A stretch of DNA of 51,974 bases. It comes from Methanomassiliicoccaceae archaeon. Its GTDB lineage: Archaea; Thermoplasmatota; Thermoplasmata; Methanomassiliicoccales; Methanomethylophilaceae. Each line of letters starts with the position of its first letter. Position 1 is the stretch's first letter. The stretch spans positions 1 to 51,974 of the forward strand of contig JAEEOP010000003.1 of the NCBI GenBank assembly GCA_016284295.1, in the 5' to 3' direction. A program made the translations under genes and the position numbers. The notes under the pieces were generated by a model that did not search any database, was not told the DNA's origin, and saw only the letters and a program-made list of their open reading frames with translations. Positions 50,960-51,974 of the stretch are shown here, one piece after another.

Positions 50960-51974
50960 TCAGATTATGACCACCACATCGACGGGGCCGTAATCTTCCG
51001 GTGTTTCGCCCAGCGTCCATCCCGGAACGGTCGTCTCGCAGTAGTAGTAATTGATCCCACCTACTTCGTAGCATTTGCCCGGGGTGCCGGAGGGCATGCC
51101 GATTCCTGCGGCCATGTGGTTATCATACAGCAGAAGTGCGACATCGTAACCCATCGCCTTCATCAGTGAGGCATAGAGGATTGTCTTGTCCTCGCAGTCC
51201 CCGATGGTATTGAACAGGGTCTCGAAGGGATACTTCCAGTATCCGTCCATGCCTTTGCCCGAAGAGCCACCGGTGTAGGTCAGGCCCTCCTGGACGAACC
51301 TGAGGACAAAATTGGCCATCTGGAGGTCGGAAAAGTGCTTGCATCCCTCACTCATCTCTTTTACCAGATTGACGATTTCGGGAGAGGTGTATGCAAGGAA
51401 CTCGCTGTCCTTGACATTGTCTGTATGATGTCTTCCGTCCGTATTGAAGTTCTTGAAATACACATAGCTGGGGATGTAATCCTCCGAGGTTATGGTATAC
51501 CTATAACTGTTGAAATCCCAAGTGTATTTGTTCGTACGGACAAAGCCGGTGATCAGGTCTTGTTTCAGATCGACATCCTTGCCGCCCGTTTTTGCCGTGA
51601 ACGATGCGGTATATGACATGGATTCCTCAAGGGAAACGAACGCAGGATTGGAGTGGGCGGTGGCCACGACATTGCCGGTACGGTCGTCGGTGACGGTCCA
51701 TTTCGGATCGGAATAGGATCCTTCGACATAGACGGCGTACTCGTTCTTCTCCAGGGCGAACAATGTCAGGGAATCGCAGGCCACGAACTTCATCGATGGA
51801 TTGCTGTAGAGGCCGTTTCCGTCTAAACAGAACCCTTTGAATATCTTTCCGGAGGATGCCGTCGCGGTCAGACTGACGTCGTCCCCGACGCTGTAGGTGC
51901 CTGAACCCTTGACGGTTATGCCGTCGCTCGAGTAGACGGTTATCGTAACGACCGTCGGGACCGTGTATGTGGAA
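50960..51974 (-). CDS. Surface protein with repeat domain and transglutaminase-like domain (partial)
   Basis: The frame is open to the right edge of the window, so the N-terminus is missing; 337 residues are visible. The first part (VYSSDGITVKGSGTYSVGDD, LTATASSGKIFKGFC) looks like an InlB-B-type or similar beta-rich surface repeat, and a second beta segment follows (GSYSDPKWTVTDDRTGNVVA). The C-terminal 150 residues form a transglutaminase-like core with GDCEDKTILYASLMKAMGYD, the His motif NHMAAGIGMP and YYYCETTVPGW. It is probably exported and acts at the cell surface. It shares its core with the 40936-42084 protein. Confidence 0.78.
   Translation of the reverse strand, partial: STYTVPTVVTITVYSSDGITVKGSGTYSVGDDVSLTATASSGKIFKGFCLDGNGLYSNPSMKFVACDSLTLFALEKNEYAVYVEGSYSDPKWTVTDDRTGNVVATAHSNPAFVSLEESMSYTASFTAKTGGKDVDLKQDLITGFVRTNKYTWDFNSYRYTITSEDYIPSYVYFKNFNTDGRHHTDNVKDSEFLAYTSPEIVNLVKEMSEGCKHFSDLQMANFVLRFVQEGLTYTGGSSGKGMDGYWKYPFETLFNTIGDCEDKTILYASLMKAMGYDVALLLYDNHMAAGIGMPSGTPGKCYEVGGINYYYCETTVPGWTLGETPEDYGPVDVVVII

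Overview
The window reads as a host-associated methanogenic archaeon of the Thermoplasmata, most likely Methanomassiliicoccales. The evidence is circumstantial: a complete CbiMNQOO cobalt importer (corrinoid demand), a DUF1638 protein, a 5'-deoxyadenosine-deaminase-type amidohydrolase, several AAA_14/DUF4143 ATPases, and a stop-codon bias. Every intact gene stop I read is TGA, except one TAA; none is TAG. One gene carries an in-frame TAG inside a zinc ribbon, as expected where amber can encode pyrrolysine. No rRNA, tRNA or CRISPR array was seen.

Layout. 1-9 kb is accessory DNA: a decayed IS1634-type element with a readable terminal inverted repeat, then three intact AAA_14/DUF4143 ATPase genes, one decayed copy, gene remnants, and a small membrane protein. 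9-16 kb holds a long acyl-CoA-synthetase-like protein with a phasin-like tail, an NhaC-type antiporter, a gene-poor kilobase and an S26-like membrane protein. 15-24 kb holds a LysR regulator divergent from a flavodoxin and an aldo/keto reductase fused to an NTF2-like domain, then LtrA-like, iron-sulfur flavoprotein, hexapeptide acetyltransferase, GDPD, GltS and DUF1638 genes. 24-31 kb holds a UvrA paralogue, an SPFH/zinc-ribbon protein with a small membrane partner, the amber-containing zinc-ribbon gene, a cation/Ca2+ exchanger and a radical-SAM protein. 31-35 kb is the cobalt importer. 35-47 kb is mostly chromosomal: flavodoxin, Fe-S protein, two long CPA2 antiporters, amidohydrolase, MBL-fold hydrolase, a transglutaminase-like protein and asd. 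47-52 kb is accessory again: a frameshifted ATPase behind three iterons, a DUF5678-like small protein, a transposase remnant, and a surface transglutaminase-like protein running off the window.

Two things stand out. First, the DUF4143 ATPase loci carry repeats at their starts that differ from locus to locus (long inverted repeats bracketing the gene, triple dyads, paired TTTCCG dyads, or 33-bp-phased iterons). This suggests that each ATPase recognises its own DNA site, as an autoregulated or mobile cassette. Second, an in-frame amber codon sits between the two cysteine knuckles of a zinc ribbon, a candidate pyrrolysine or readthrough protein outside the methylamine methyltransferases.
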